Counted from the stretch's first letter, positions 35,003 through 43,732 are shown. The stretch: DNA of 64,000 nucleotides from Cytobacillus sp. IB215665 (GCF_033963835.1 NZ_JAXBME010000020.1:1-64000); one strand, 5' to 3'. Notes: generated from the letters alone by a model not told the origin. Translations and numbers: made by a program.

Positions 35003-35761
35003 ATGGTGGCAGTAAAATTTGAAGAATATATAAACGATGTGAATGAGAATTTTTCGGGTTGGGATTTTTCCTTTATAACTGGAACTGGGCGAATGAAAAG
35101 CAGTCTACTTCCCTGGTCTTACGGAAGCATGGCTAGGCAATTAATGAAGCATGCAAATTCTATGTTAGATATGGGCACAGGTGGCGGAGAATTTTTGTCA
35201 AAGCTTCAACCATTTCATGAGACAGTTTATGCTACAGAAGGGTACAAACCAAATATTCCGATCGCAAAAAAACATTTAGAGCCTATTGGAGTTACAGTGG
35301 TTTCAGTTGAAGAGGATTCCAATCTGCCATTTAGCGATAATCAGTTTAATGTCATTTTAAATCAACATGAATCTTATTGTCCTAAAGAAGTTAGAAGAAT
35401 AATAAATTCTAATGGGATATTTTTAACTCAACAAGTTGGTGGCTTGGATTGCCTAGGGATAAATGAAGCACTAGGATCTTCGATAAATAATGAATTTAAA
35501 GACTGGAATCTGACTACGGCAATGAGTGACTTGGTGAACAATAATTTTGAAATTTTGTATTGTAAAGAAGAGTTTCCAACACAGCGTTTTTTTGATATAG
35601 GTGCCCTTGTATATTACTTAAAAGCAATACCGTGGCAAGTACCAGATTTTAGTGTAGAACAATATTGTGAAAATTTATACACCATTCATAAACATATACA
35701 ATCTAAAGATTTTTTTGATGTAAACCAGCATAGATTTATCATTAAAGCTCTTGCAAAATAG
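35003..35761 (+). CDS. Class I SAM-dependent methyltransferase
   Basis: 252 residues. The SAM loop is MLDMGTGGGEFLSKL (about residues 53-67), followed by VYATEGYKPNIPIAKKHLEP and the LPFSDNQFNVILNQHESY block typical of ubiE/YcgJ-like enzymes. C-terminal part: LKAIPWQVPDFSVEQY. The substrate is unknown. Translation should be controlled by the hairpin over its ribosome site. It is a single gene followed by a terminator. Confidence 0.85.
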   Translation: MVAVKFEEYINDVNENFSGWDFSFITGTGRMKSSLLPWSYGSMARQLMKHANSMLDMGTGGGEFLSKLQPFHETVYATEGYKPNIPIAKKHLEPIGVTVVSVEEDSNLPFSDNQFNVILNQHESYCPKEVRRIINSNGIFLTQQVGGLDCLGINEALGSSINNEFKDWNLTTAMSDLVNNNFEILYCKEEFPTQRFFDIGALVYYLKAIPWQVPDFSVEQYCENLYTIHKHIQSKDFFDVNQHRFIIKALAK

Positions 35762-35794
35762 AAAATATCACTTTAATAGTATATATGTTGTTAC

Positions 35795-35828
35795 ACAAGG
35801 TCTTCTTATTAGAAGACCTTGTTATATA
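35795..35828 (+). terminator. Terminator after the methyltransferase gene
   Basis: Perfect 12-bp stem ACAAGGTCTTCT (35795-35806) / AGAAGACCTTGT (35811-35822), loop TATT. Confidence 0.75.
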
Positions 35829-35911
35829 TTCAAAAACTCCTTCACTCCTTCAACAAAGGGTAGTGTAATGAATGAAGGAATGTAACAGTCATTCACAGAG
35901 GAAGGTAATTA

Positions 35912-36613
35912 ATGTTAACTAGAGATTATAAAGTATGGAAGGCTGATCTTGAGAATTTCTTGTTAAGATTAGTTGGAGGGCAGCATCAAAACTCTTTAGA
36001 AATTGCTCAACCAGCTACAGAAGATGAAATAAAGACTATAGAGCACCAATTGGGGATACTTATTCCACAAGATTTTCGGCATGTATTGCTTCATTTTTCT
36101 AAACATCTACACTTTTATTGGTTTTTGAATAATATAACCTATCCAATAACACGACAATCAAATTACATTGATAAAACTTGCTTTAACATGGGGAATGTAG
36201 ACCAACGTATTCTTGATTGTGGAGGAATATTTGATAACCCTTTGTGGTCCATACAAAACCTTATAAGCTATGAAAATGCCAGAGAGACATACGAATTTTT
36301 AGATGATGATGATACGTTCGAAAAAAAATATTGGGAAAATTGTTTACTGTTCACATCGTTCGGAAATGGAAGTTACTTAGGAATTGATCTAAAGTATAAT
36401 GTTGGTGAAATTATCTATTTAACGACTAGTTATCATATGCATGGCTTAAGGTTAGGTGGTGATTTCTATACTTTTTTTAATAATTGGATAAAACTCGGTT
36501 GTGCTGGACATTGGGGAGAAGATTTTTACTTATTCAGTTCAAAAGATAAGCCATATTTAAATGAACAATCTGTAAATGCTACTGGATGGAAAAAATGGAT
36601 AGGTATCATTTAA
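35912..36613 (+). CDS. SMI1/KNR4 family protein
   Basis: 233 residues. EIAQPATEDEIKTIEHQLGI followed by LIPQDFRHVLLHFSKHLHFY (about residues 29-70) is the SMI1_KNR4 opening; FTSFGNGSYLGIDLKYN near 148 is the second hallmark. In Bacillaceae these are often immunity proteins against contact-dependent or LXG toxins (for example YobK). No toxin gene is visible nearby, so this is either an orphan immunity gene or has another role. GAGGAAGG precedes the ATG. Confidence 0.75.
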   Translation: MLTRDYKVWKADLENFLLRLVGGQHQNSLEIAQPATEDEIKTIEHQLGILIPQDFRHVLLHFSKHLHFYWFLNNITYPITRQSNYIDKTCFNMGNVDQRILDCGGIFDNPLWSIQNLISYENARETYEFLDDDDTFEKKYWENCLLFTSFGNGSYLGIDLKYNVGEIIYLTTSYHMHGLRLGGDFYTFFNNWIKLGCAGHWGEDFYLFSSKDKPYLNEQSVNATGWKKWIGII

Positions 36614-36637
36614 GAAGCTATTAAGGAGTTGACCTAT

Positions 36638-37126
36638 ATGGCAGTATCATTAGATCCGGTTTTGCAAGAACAAAAGCACGTATTAAAAAATCTGTATTCA
36701 CTCTACCTTCATGATTTATCAAAATTTACTTCTAGTTTAGATATTACTAGTGACGGAATATTTGAGATGGAGGAATTGAATATATTTTGGGATACAGCTG
36801 GTTTTTCTCCATTTTTTATAAAACAAGGTGAAATGATTATTGGTTTCGTTTTACTTTTAGAGAGACCTTTTTTAAAAGGGCAATATGATTATTGTATAAA
36901 TGACATCTTTGTACTTAATAAATATAGGGGAAAAGGAAATGGAATAAATGTAGTAAAAGAGCTTTTTGAGCAGAAGAAAGGGAAGTATTATGTAATTGAG
37001 CTTGCTAGCAATGAATCAGCTGTATCTTTTTGGAAGGGTATTTATAAAAAGATGAATATAAAATATGAAGACAGCAGAGATTTGATAGATGAAGAGGAAT
37101 GTTTTGTTCAAACTTTTCAAGTTTAA
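36638..37126 (+). CDS. GNAT family N-acetyltransferase
   Basis: 162 residues from ATG 36638; AAGGAG at 36622-36627 sits too close to the TTG at 36629, so the ATG is preferred. FVLNKYRGKGNGINVVKELF (about 92-111) is the acetyl-CoA pyrophosphate loop (R/Q-x-x-G-x-G/A), with IELASNESAVSFWKGIYKKM as the closing block. The substrate is unknown. It follows the SMI1 gene by 24 bp and is likely cotranscribed with it. Confidence 0.8.
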   Translation: MAVSLDPVLQEQKHVLKNLYSLYLHDLSKFTSSLDITSDGIFEMEELNIFWDTAGFSPFFIKQGEMIIGFVLLLERPFLKGQYDYCINDIFVLNKYRGKGNGINVVKELFEQKKGKYYVIELASNESAVSFWKGIYKKMNIKYEDSRDLIDEEECFVQTFQV

Positions 37127-37234
37127 GTAAAATACCTATTAAGTTCAGATAGGGCAAAAGTCTTGAAAAAGATTATTATTAATATTTTCAGAATATAAAA
37201 TTATATAAGGTTATAACCTTAATTTTGGTATTTT

Positions 37235-37259
37235 ACTACTTAAATAGTAGTGTTTTTTT
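37235..37259 (+). terminator. Terminator after the GNAT gene
   Basis: Short stem ACTACT (37235-37240) / AGTAGT (37246-37251) followed by GTTTTTTT. Confidence 0.6.
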
Positions 37260-37405
37260 GATTATATTGACGGAATTTTTGTATTTTTATTTTTTGCTTT
37301 AATATAACTATTCCCAATGAAAAAACTATACATTTGAACTTAAAAATCTAGAACACAAAGTGGTGTAATGACTACTGAATTAGCGAGTTCATTAGCATTA
37401 GGTAA

Positions 37406-37525
37406 TCATCTACATTTAGTCAGTTACGCTCATCTTTAATCCAATCTGCCACTGACTTGTATGGAGAGAATGGTTCTGAAGTTGCAGCAATATCAGCAGC
37501 ATTTGATGAAGTAGGAGTAGAATAA
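37406..37525 (+). pseudogene. C-terminal remnant of an M4 (thermolysin/bacillolysin) metalloprotease
   Basis: Reads [20 protein letters not shown] then [19 protein letters not shown] and stops with TAA. This is the last 39 residues of thermolysin-like neutral proteases (compare the family ending [19 protein letters not shown] and AFDAVGV). A stop (TAA 37403-37405) lies right in front and no HEXXH domain is present, so only a gene tail survives. A MITE-like copy starts 11 bp downstream. Confidence 0.8.
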
Positions 37526-37535
37526 TTATAAGGTG

Positions 37536-37678
37536 AGGCTTTTTCGAAAACTTTGTTGCTATTGTCACCAAATTATCATACTGGTTTAAACGTTTGATTA
37601 CAGACAATAAAGGTGCCGATGGTGATGTAGGTATTTATTACTCGATTCGAAAAACAACAATCAATACGAAAACAGCCT
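37536..37678 (+). repeat. MITE-like dispersed repeat, copy 11 (forward)
   Basis: AGGCTTTTTCGAAAACTTTG at the left, GGTGCCGATGG in the middle, and GAAAAACAACAATCAATACG then AAAACAGCCT at the right: both ends nearly intact. It adjoins the thermolysin remnant, so insertion or recombination here may have removed the rest of that gene. Confidence 0.75.
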
Positions 37679-37689
37679 AAGTAACAAAT

Positions 37690-37751
37690 AGAGGATAGCT
37701 TAAAAGGGTAGGGCTAAATGTCCAACAACTTCTTAAGTATCCTCTTTTTTG
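37690..37751. terminator. Long-loop terminator between repeat and sdpI
   Basis: AGAGGATAGCTTAA (37690-37703) pairs with TTAAGTATCCTCT (37733-37745), followed by TTTTTTGTG on the plus strand. It may serve either direction. Confidence 0.55.
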
Positions 37752-37766
37752 TGTGTAATATCCTCG

Positions 37767-38414
37767 TTATATCGTTTTATTAGTAGGGGGTATATTGTGC
37801 TTTTTATAAATACCATATGAGCCTAATAGCATAACGAGAAGTATCATTCCTAAGGCGATAAAAAATGTGATTAGTAGTACTTTTGGTGTTAAGAAAATAA
37901 GAGGAAGCATGAGTATTCCTCCCACGAAGAGAACTTTTGCTAGAAAAAATCGAATGGTATTCCATGATTCATTTATAGTTGAATTTAATGGTGAAACATT
38001 GTCAGTGTTCATTTTAAATTGTTGAATGACATTTCCAGTTACGATAAAAATTAACGCTAAACATAATGGTAATAGGAATAAAATGTTAACTTCATATCCT
38101 AAACCGTTTACGACCACTCCAAAATAAACAGCAAAAACAATAAGCATCACTACCGTTAAAATCTTTTCAACATTTTGTTGAAATCTTCTGTATTGAGATT
38201 TTTTTTGTAAAACCCATGAACTAATAATGGCTGACAGATAAACGGCGATGACAGATATTATTAAGCTAAACAGGACATTGATTGTTGAAGTATAACTACT
38301 TGGTGTTCCAAAGTTGTTAAATTTATTAGGTAGCTGATCTGGTAAATATGGGTAAAGTAACAAACTTGATCCAATTACCACAATAACGACAACTCTTGTG
38401 ATCCATTTACTCAT
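37767..38414 (-). CDS. sdpI: SdpI-type immunity membrane protein (DUF1648/SdpI family)
   Basis: 215 residues with six membrane helices. The N-terminal DUF1648 block is seen as LLYPYLPDQLPNKFNNFGTP (residues about 19-38). In B. subtilis SdpI protects from the SdpC toxin and draws SdpR to the membrane. The SdpR gene lies directly upstream with a 3-bp gap, so the pair is an operon as in B. subtilis. No sdpABC is in the window, so this looks like orphan immunity. Confidence 0.85.
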   Translation of the reverse strand: MSKWITRVVVIVVIGSSLLLYPYLPDQLPNKFNNFGTPSSYTSTINVLFSLIISVIAVYLSAIISSWVLQKKSQYRRFQQNVEKILTVVMLIVFAVYFGVVVNGLGYEVNILFLLPLCLALIFIVTGNVIQQFKMNTDNVSPLNSTINESWNTIRFFLAKVLFVGGILMLPLIFLTPKVLLITFFIALGMILLVMLLGSYGIYKKHNIPPTNKTI

Positions 38415-38417
38415 CGT

Positions 38418-38687
38418 TTAATCCTCCTTGTTTTGAAATTGTAAAACCCATTTCATTAAATCTTGAAAGACAGTCGTGTTAAGTGAATAAATAATGTACT
38501 GGCCCTTGCGTTCATCCCATACTAGGTCTGCTTGCTTTAACAAATTCAAATGACGTGAAATGCTTGGCTTAGTCATATTAAAATGTTCAGCAATTTCTCC
38601 AGCTGTTAAGTCTTTGTTTTTTAGTAAATCTAAAATTTTTCGGCGGGTAGGATCAGACAAAGCTTTGAAGGCCAAATTTAGAGACAT
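38418..38687 (-). CDS. sdpR: SdpR-type ArsR-family autorepressor
   Basis: 89 residues, almost the length of B. subtilis SdpR (90). AFKALSDPTRRKILDLLKNK, LTAGEIAEHFNMTKPSISRH and LNLLKQADLVWDERKGQYII cover the winged HTH. No metal-binding Cys is present, as in SdpR. A promoter and near-perfect palindrome lie upstream (38721-38779). Expected role: repress sdpRI until toxin-loaded SdpI sequesters it. Confidence 0.88.
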   Translation of the reverse strand: MSLNLAFKALSDPTRRKILDLLKNKDLTAGEIAEHFNMTKPSISRHLNLLKQADLVWDERKGQYIIYSLNTTVFQDLMKWVLQFQNKED

Positions 38688-38720
38688 AGAAGTTCCCCCA
38701 AGATTGGTTTTTATTTTAAC

Positions 38721-38779
38721 ATTTAACTAATTAGCTAAATATTAATTTAAATTGTACTGTGGTTGAATTTATTTGTCAA
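38721..38779 (-). promoter_or_regulatory. sdpRI promoter and operator
   Basis: On the minus strand: -35 TTGACA (complement at 38774-38779), 17-bp spacer, -10 TACAAT (complement at 38751-38756). The 20-bp palindrome ATTTAACTAATTAGCTAAAT (38721-38740; one mismatch pair) covers the expected transcription start, which suits repression by SdpR. Confidence 0.7.
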
Positions 38780-38841
38780 TGTAAAATTGAAAAAATTTAC
38801 TTTTTGTAAAGAGTGAATAAACAAATAGTCTTAAATGAATA

Positions 38842-38887
38842 ATGAATCAAAGCTACTAAATCCAATAGAATAATAGCTTTGATTCAT
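38842..38887 (-). terminator. Terminator of the UMP-kinase-like gene
   Basis: Perfect 14-bp arms ATGAATCAAAGCTA (38842-38855) and TAGCTTTGATTCAT (38874-38887). On the minus strand an AT-rich tract follows. It lies 43 bp past the stop of the gene at 38930. Confidence 0.6.
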
Positions 38888-38929
38888 GACAGATTTAGAG
38901 GGCAGGTCATATGGGTTTAGAATATATTA

Positions 38930-39664
38930 TTATAATGTTGTTGTCTCTTTATCGTTAATTATCGTGCCGCATTGAAAGCCCTCGCATATTTTCTTCATAG
39001 AGCCTACTTGATCAAAATTAAATATGTGTACAGGTATATGATGGTCTCTTGCTAACAGTAAAGCGGATTGGTCCATTACTTTAATATCTTTTTTGACGAT
39101 ATCATTGTAGTTTAATGTGCGGAACATTTTAGCTTGTGGATTGGCGTTCGGATCTGAATCAAAAACGCCTGAAGTACCTTGCTTTGCTACTAGTATGGCA
39201 TCACTATTCATTTCAATAGCTCTTTGCACACTCGGATAATCAGTCGTAACAAACGGTTGGCCGTTTCCACCTCCAAAAATAATAATATAACCTTTATTTA
39301 AATGCTGGAGTGCGCGTAACCTTATATATGGCTCAGCAACAGATGTTACAGGAATAGATGTCATAACCCTCACTTCTTTGTTCGTAGTCGATGTCAGAAC
39401 GCCACGTAGCATTAGACTATTAATAATTGTTCCTAATGTTCCTATATTATCTGCTTCCACACGGTCAATTCCCCACACGTCAGCTAAGTGACCACGAAAG
39501 ATGTTTCCTCCACCAATCACAATGGATACCTCAATACCCATGTTTACAATACTTAATACTTCTTTAGCAATATGATTTAATTTTTCGATGGAGAAGTTTT
39601 CACCGTTGTTATCGCTAAGTGCTCCTCCACTTAATTTTAATAGTACTCTATTGTAATTGTTCAA
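38930..39664 (-). CDS. UMP kinase-like protein (amino acid kinase family), divergent paralogue
   Basis: 244 residues from the TTG at 39664; GGAGG lies 9 bp upstream, although the frame is open to 39715. RVLLKLSGGALSD, VIGGGNIFRG, GIDRVEADNIGTLGTIINSL and VAKQGTSGVFDSDPNANPQA are PyrH blocks (canonical: LKLSGEALAG and DRATADYMGMLAT). The chromosomal pyrH normally sits between tsf and frr; here it is alone, so this is probably a second copy or a related kinase. Substrate UMP is inference. Confidence 0.7.
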   Translation of the reverse strand: MNNYNRVLLKLSGGALSDNNGENFSIEKLNHIAKEVLSIVNMGIEVSIVIGGGNIFRGHLADVWGIDRVEADNIGTLGTIINSLMLRGVLTSTTNKEVRVMTSIPVTSVAEPYIRLRALQHLNKGYIIIFGGGNGQPFVTTDYPSVQRAIEMNSDAILVAKQGTSGVFDSDPNANPQAKMFRTLNYNDIVKKDIKVMDQSALLLARDHHIPVHIFNFDQVGSMKKICEGFQCGTIINDKETTTL

Positions 39665-40634
39665 CTCATCAATCCTCCAATATATATAAATAGCTTGATT
39701 CTTTAAAGAGCACATCTAAGTTAGAATTTTAAGTTGTATTATGGTGTTCACATTTAATACGGTTTTCTAAGTCATTCAATTTAAACTTAAAGTTTTTCCA
39801 ATTAATATCTGTTCCACAAAAGGAAGCCTCTGAATCCTATGTTTTTGAAAAACTGTTAATCGTTCGTTTAATGACGACAAGATGATTAATGTTGATAATC
39901 GTGGGGGGCATAGCTTAGTCATTTCACTAGGTGTCCTTCGTGGAGATTATTTTCGGTTTTTGTAATACTCTAGCATGCTGGTACTGCATAAAGCTCTTTT
40001 GTAAGCTCTGTTGCTTAAGTAACTGATGAGTTTTTTTAAGTCTATAGAGAATGAAGGTTCCCAAAACATTCATAGCTCTTATTACAAAGTTGTTTTCGAG
40101 TTTATTGTTTAATAAATACAACTATTGTTTTGTACATCTATTCGTCTATATATGATGATCATCACATAAAACTTCTTTTTTACTGTGATAATTTTGTATT
40201 AATAACAACAAAGTTCTCAAAAAGCAACTCTACGTGTAAACAGCCTTGTGTATTTAGCTCAAACTGTCTAAATTATACTATTTTTGAAACGTATGTCAAT
40301 ATTTAGTGGTAAACTAACTATTAATATTAAATAGCTATATGAAATGGAAATCTGATGAATTGTAATTTTACACTTAATCAATATATGGCTACGATAAATT
40401 TAAATTAATTATTTAAAATCAAAAGCTGTTAATATCTAAATATTTACAAGAAAAAATGTGAAATCGTTAATAGTGGGTGACATTATAGGAACAAGTACAT
40501 ATACATAACAATGGCAAAGGTTTAATTAAGGGAGGACAAATGTAGAGATATACAATATTTATTAAAATGCAGGGGCGTAAGCTTGTACATGAGCATTTGA
40601 GTAATATGGAGAAGTTCATTAGCAAATTTCTTTT
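39665..40634. other. Intergenic stretch with worn repeat pieces
   Basis: No gene supported. AAAGCTCTTTTGTAAGCTCT followed by GTTGCTTAAG (39990-40019) is a left-end fragment of the MITE-like repeat in forward sense. A second, reverse fragment ends near 40247. A short frame near 39880-39960 (VDNRGGHSLVISLGVLRGD) looks protein-like but has no start or context. Confidence 0.4.
40130..40247 (-). repeat. MITE-like dispersed repeat, copy 12 (reverse, worn)
   Basis: ATTAATAACAACAAAGTTCT followed by CAAAAAGCAACTC is the right end in reverse; the left part (TTTGTACATCTATTCGTC) is weakly matched. Confidence 0.45.
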
Positions 40635-40796
40635 GGCTCTTTTCGTAAACTTTGTTGCTTTTTTACTAAAAATGGATAATATAATGAGTTTTTTGAGAGC
40701 TCAATAATTTTAAAAGTAGAATAGATGCCACGAACGTTATATATACGAGTTTATAACTAAGAACGAAAAGTAACATTCGATGCGAAAACACCCCTA
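40635..40796 (+). repeat. MITE-like dispersed repeat, copy 13 (forward, near consensus)
   Basis: One of the best copies: GGCTCTTTTCGTAAACTTTG at the left, AAGTAGAATAGATGCCACGA in the middle, and TTCGATGCGAAAACACCCC at the right. Length about 161 bp. It lies just upstream of the ars promoter. Confidence 0.8.
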
Positions 40797-40846
40797 AATT
40801 ATGATAAAGCTATGTAATTTTATGAAGTGTTATCTGAAATAATGAG

Positions 40847-40883
40847 TTGACGTATTTATATAAGCATTCTATTATATAAGCAT
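40847..40883 (+). promoter_or_regulatory. ars operon promoter with repeated operator-like sites
   Basis: -35 TTGACG (40847-40852), 17-bp spacer, -10 TATTAT (40870-40875). Two direct repeats of TTATATAAGCAT (40856-40867 and 40872-40883), 16 bp apart, overlap the spacer, the -10 box and the start region, where ArsR would block transcription. Confidence 0.6.
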
Positions 40884-41047
40884 ATATTTATATTCTTATG
40901 ATAACTAAGTTATGAAACTGAAAAAGTGATACACTTTGAATGATCTAATTTAGAACAACAAATCATCTTAAACAAGAAAAAGTTCATATGTATTTTCTTA
41001 GGATGAAAATAAAGCAGCCTTTAATATAGGAGGGGGACAAAATAGAA

Positions 41048-41386
41048 TTGCCTCATATTGAAATTGAACATATGGCTAAGCAGATGAAATTGTTAGGTGA
41101 TAAGACCCGCTTATCAATCATCGCACTTCTTTATCATGATGAATTTTGTGTATGTGAATTTGTAGATATTTTTGGAATGAGTCAGCCTGCAGTTAGTCAG
41201 CATTTGCGGAAATTGAAAGATAGTGGCCTAGTGAAAGAAAATCGAAAAAGTCAATGGATGATTTATTCTTTAAATACTGATAGTCAATACTATCCATTGA
41301 TTCAAGATATGATGAAGTTCTTACCCGATCAACTCGAAAAAATTAAAGAGCTTGAGAATAATGGATTACGCATATCATGTAAGTAG
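41048..41386 (+). CDS. arsR: ArsR-type arsenite-responsive repressor
   Basis: 112 residues starting with TTG at 41048 (AGGAGGGGG upstream at a longish distance; ATG 41069 is an alternative). LLGDKTRLSIIALLYHDEFC then VCEFVDIFGMSQPAVSQHLR: Cys34 and Cys36 form the CVC arsenite site on the DNA-binding helix, as in classical ArsR. Release from DNA by As(III) would induce the two downstream genes. Aquaporin follows 30 bp later. Confidence 0.9.
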   Translation: MPHIEIEHMAKQMKLLGDKTRLSIIALLYHDEFCVCEFVDIFGMSQPAVSQHLRKLKDSGLVKENRKSQWMIYSLNTDSQYYPLIQDMMKFLPDQLEKIKELENNGLRISCK

Positions 41387-41416
41387 CCGAAAATGTATAG
41401 TAAAGGTAGTTGAAAT

Positions 41417-42055
41417 ATGAGAAAGAAGTTAATTTCAGAGTATTTAGGGACGTATTTTTTAGTATTCGCTGGGACTGGTGCGATCATCATTAATAGCATT
41501 ACAAATAGCTTGACACATATAGGCATTGCGATTACGTTTGGGCTAGTAGTGATGGCATTAATCTATACGTTTGGGCACGTTTCTGGAGCACATTTTAATC
41601 CTGCTGTTACTACTGCATTTATAGTTAATGGTGATATTGAATTACGAGAAGGGTTATACTATATCATTATTCAATTTCTCGCTGGGATCAGTGCAAGTGC
41701 ATCGCTCTTATTGTTATTTGGGGATGTGGCAAATTTAGGTGCCACGCTTCCACATGGTTCAGCAACCCAATCTTTCTTATTAGAAATCATTTTAACCTTT
41801 TTTCTTATGATGGTTATCTTTGGATCTGCAATACATGGCAAGGCTGTCAAATCCTTTGCAGGTATTGCGATTGGAGCGACTGTTGGACTCGAGGCAATGT
41901 TTGCAGGTCCTATTAGTGGAGCCTCGATGAACCCTGCACGCTCTCTCGGGCCTGCATTAATTTCGGGAACATTTGATCATCTATGGGTTTATATCATTGC
42001 TACCACAATTGGAGCAGTCGCTGCTGCAGTAGTTTACAAAACAATTCACGAATAA
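41417..42055 (+). CDS. MIP family channel (aquaglyceroporin, AqpS-like)
   Basis: 212 residues with six membrane helices and both NPA loops: [13 protein letters not shown] (about 55-67) and [15 protein letters not shown] (about 168-182). In Sinorhizobium meliloti an aquaglyceroporin (AqpS) sits in the ars operon and lets As(III) made by ArsC leave down its gradient. The same gene order here suggests the same role; no ArsB or Acr3 pump gene is present in this operon. Confidence 0.9.
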   Translation: MRKKLISEYLGTYFLVFAGTGAIIINSITNSLTHIGIAITFGLVVMALIYTFGHVSGAHFNPAVTTAFIVNGDIELREGLYYIIIQFLAGISASASLLLLFGDVANLGATLPHGSATQSFLLEIILTFFLMMVIFGSAIHGKAVKSFAGIAIGATVGLEAMFAGPISGASMNPARSLGPALISGTFDHLWVYIIATTIGAVAAAVVYKTIHE

Positions 42056-42069
42056 AAGGAGATAATACA

Positions 42070-42489
42070 ATGACTAAAAAAAAGATCTACTTCTTATGTA
42101 CTGGTAATTCCTGTCGTAGCCAAATGGCTGAAGGTTGGGGTAAAAAATATTTAAGTGATGAATGGGATGTATATAGCGCTGGCCTTGAAGCACACGGTTT
42201 AAATCCAAATGCGGTGAAGGCGATGAATGAAGTTGGGATAGATATTTCTGAACAAACATCTGATGTCATCGATACAGAGATTCTACACTCCGCTGATTTA
42301 GTCGTTACACTATGTGGTCATGCTGATGAGCATTGTCCAGTTACACCTCCTCAAGTAAAACGTGTTCACTGGGGCTTTGATGATCCTGCAAAAGCGGAAG
42401 GGTCAGAGGCAGAAAGATGGGCATTTTTCCAACGTGTCCGTGATGAAATAGGTGAAAGAATAAAACAATTCTCAGACGAAGGAAGATAA
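42070..42489 (+). CDS. arsC: Arsenate reductase, thioredoxin-coupled type
   Basis: 139 residues from ATG 42070 (AAAGGAGAT upstream); the frame is open back to 41983 inside the aquaporin gene. The low-molecular-weight phosphatase loop is [14 protein letters not shown], with Cys10 and Cys15; Cys82 and Cys89 ([10 protein letters not shown]) complete the relay exactly as in S. aureus pI258 ArsC (Cys10, Cys82, Cys89). It reduces As(V) to As(III). [20 protein letters not shown] is the family's C-terminal block. Confidence 0.95.
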   Translation: MTKKKIYFLCTGNSCRSQMAEGWGKKYLSDEWDVYSAGLEAHGLNPNAVKAMNEVGIDISEQTSDVIDTEILHSADLVVTLCGHADEHCPVTPPQVKRVHWGFDDPAKAEGSEAERWAFFQRVRDEIGERIKQFSDEGR

Positions 42490-42494
42490 AAAAG

Positions 42495-42550
42495 CAGAGG
42501 GTCAGTCCCCCACCACTTTAAAGCGATGGGTGACTGACCTCTATTTTTAA
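42495..42550. terminator. Bidirectional terminator between arsC and the P450 gene
   Basis: AGAGGGTCAGTC (42496-42507) pairs with GACTGACCTCT (42532-42542), followed by ATTTTTAA; an A6 tract on the left gives Ts for the other strand. The P450 stop lies within the hairpin. Confidence 0.75.
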
Positions 42551-43732
42551 TTTCTTTAAGCCATATACGACAGGACTATTTATAGGTTCTATTGCCATAT
42601 CATCTGCAAAATTCATTTCTGGAAAATGCCTAATTAATTTAGTTAAAGCTATTCTTGCTTCCATACGTGCAAGAGGTGCACCTAAACAAAAGTGTATGCC
42701 TTTTCCAAATGCTAGATGAGGATTTGAGGAACGGTCTAGTAGGAACTGGTCAGCTTGAGGAAATTTAGTTTCATCTCGATTGGCTGAACCAATATGTGCA
42801 ACAACATAATCACCTGCTTTTAACAACTGTCCATGTAGTTCGATGTCTTGTTTAACGATTCGTTCCATTGCTTGAACAGGGGATCTGTATCTTAACACTT
42901 CTTCTATCGCAGGTACGAGCAATTGCTCATTTTGCTTTAGTTGCTCAAAAATAGTTCGATCGTCAAGAAAACAATAAACTGCATTTGTAATAAGGTTCGT
43001 TGTAGTCTCATTTCCAGCAACGAGCAATAATATACAAAAACCAATCAATTCATTTTTTGTTAATTTCTTGCCATCAACTTCAGCTTGAAGAAGTATTGAA
43101 ATAATGTCATCTGAAAAATTGTTTCGTTTATGGTTAATCATTTCTGCGAAGAAGTTCGTTAGATCATTTATAGTTGAGGCATATTTTTCTTGCGCTGCCT
43201 TAATGGCTTCCTCCGACGTATCAGAAACCCCTTCAACGATATTATCCGACCATTCTTTAAATAAATGTAGTTCTTCAGTAGGAACACCTAGTATATTTGC
43301 AATAATAATAACGGGCAAAGGCATTGAAAATTCGTTGACGAGGTCAAAAGAATGCTTTCCATGTAAGTCTTCAATTAGCATATTTGAAATCCGTTCAATT
43401 TTCGACTCCCATGATTGCATTGCTTTAGGAGTGAATGACTTATTAACTAAATCTCTCATTTGTTTATGTCTAGGTGGATCGATAAAAAGTATACTTTCTC
43501 CGAAAGGGTCATTATCCTGCCCCTGATATCGAGCTGAAGAAAAATATTTATAATTACTTAAAATAAAGCTTACATCATCATATTTAAACGCATCCCAATA
43601 GTTATACTCTGTATGTAAATGAATAGGATGATCTTTCCTCATTTTTTTGTACCATTCAAATGGCTCCCATTTTGTATACATCAAATGCTCAGTATCATTA
43701 TTACCAATAACATTATCCAACTCGACACTCAC
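42518..43732 (-). CDS. Cytochrome P450
   Basis: 404 residues, soluble bacterial type. The heme loop is LAFGKGIHFCLGAPLARMEA with Cys349 as the iron ligand. The I-helix shows LLVAGNETTTNLI (oxygen-binding Thr), and the K-helix ExxR is EEVLRYRSP. It resembles the CYP107/CYP109 groups of Bacillus that hydroxylate fatty acids, steroids or drugs; the substrate is unknown. No ferredoxin gene is next to it. Start GTG at 43732 with GAAGGG upstream. Its stop lies inside the shared terminator with arsC. Confidence 0.93.
   Translation of the reverse strand: MSVELDNVIGNNDTEHLMYTKWEPFEWYKKMRKDHPIHLHTEYNYWDAFKYDDVSFILSNYKYFSSARYQGQDNDPFGESILFIDPPRHKQMRDLVNKSFTPKAMQSWESKIERISNMLIEDLHGKHSFDLVNEFSMPLPVIIIANILGVPTEELHLFKEWSDNIVEGVSDTSEEAIKAAQEKYASTINDLTNFFAEMINHKRNNFSDDIISILLQAEVDGKKLTKNELIGFCILLLVAGNETTTNLITNAVYCFLDDRTIFEQLKQNEQLLVPAIEEVLRYRSPVQAMERIVKQDIELHGQLLKAGDYVVAHIGSANRDETKFPQADQFLLDRSSNPHLAFGKGIHFCLGAPLARMEARIALTKLIRHFPEMNFADDMAIEPINSPVVYGLKKLKIEVSHPSL

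Noticed and set aside
38930-39715. Longer start of the UMP-kinase-like gene at 39715
   Set aside because: The ribosome site GGAGG lies downstream of that start, and the first 17 codons have no counterpart in the family.
39880-39965. Protein-like frame with VDNRGGHSLVISLGVLRGD
   Set aside because: Too short, with no ribosome site or homologous context that I can name.
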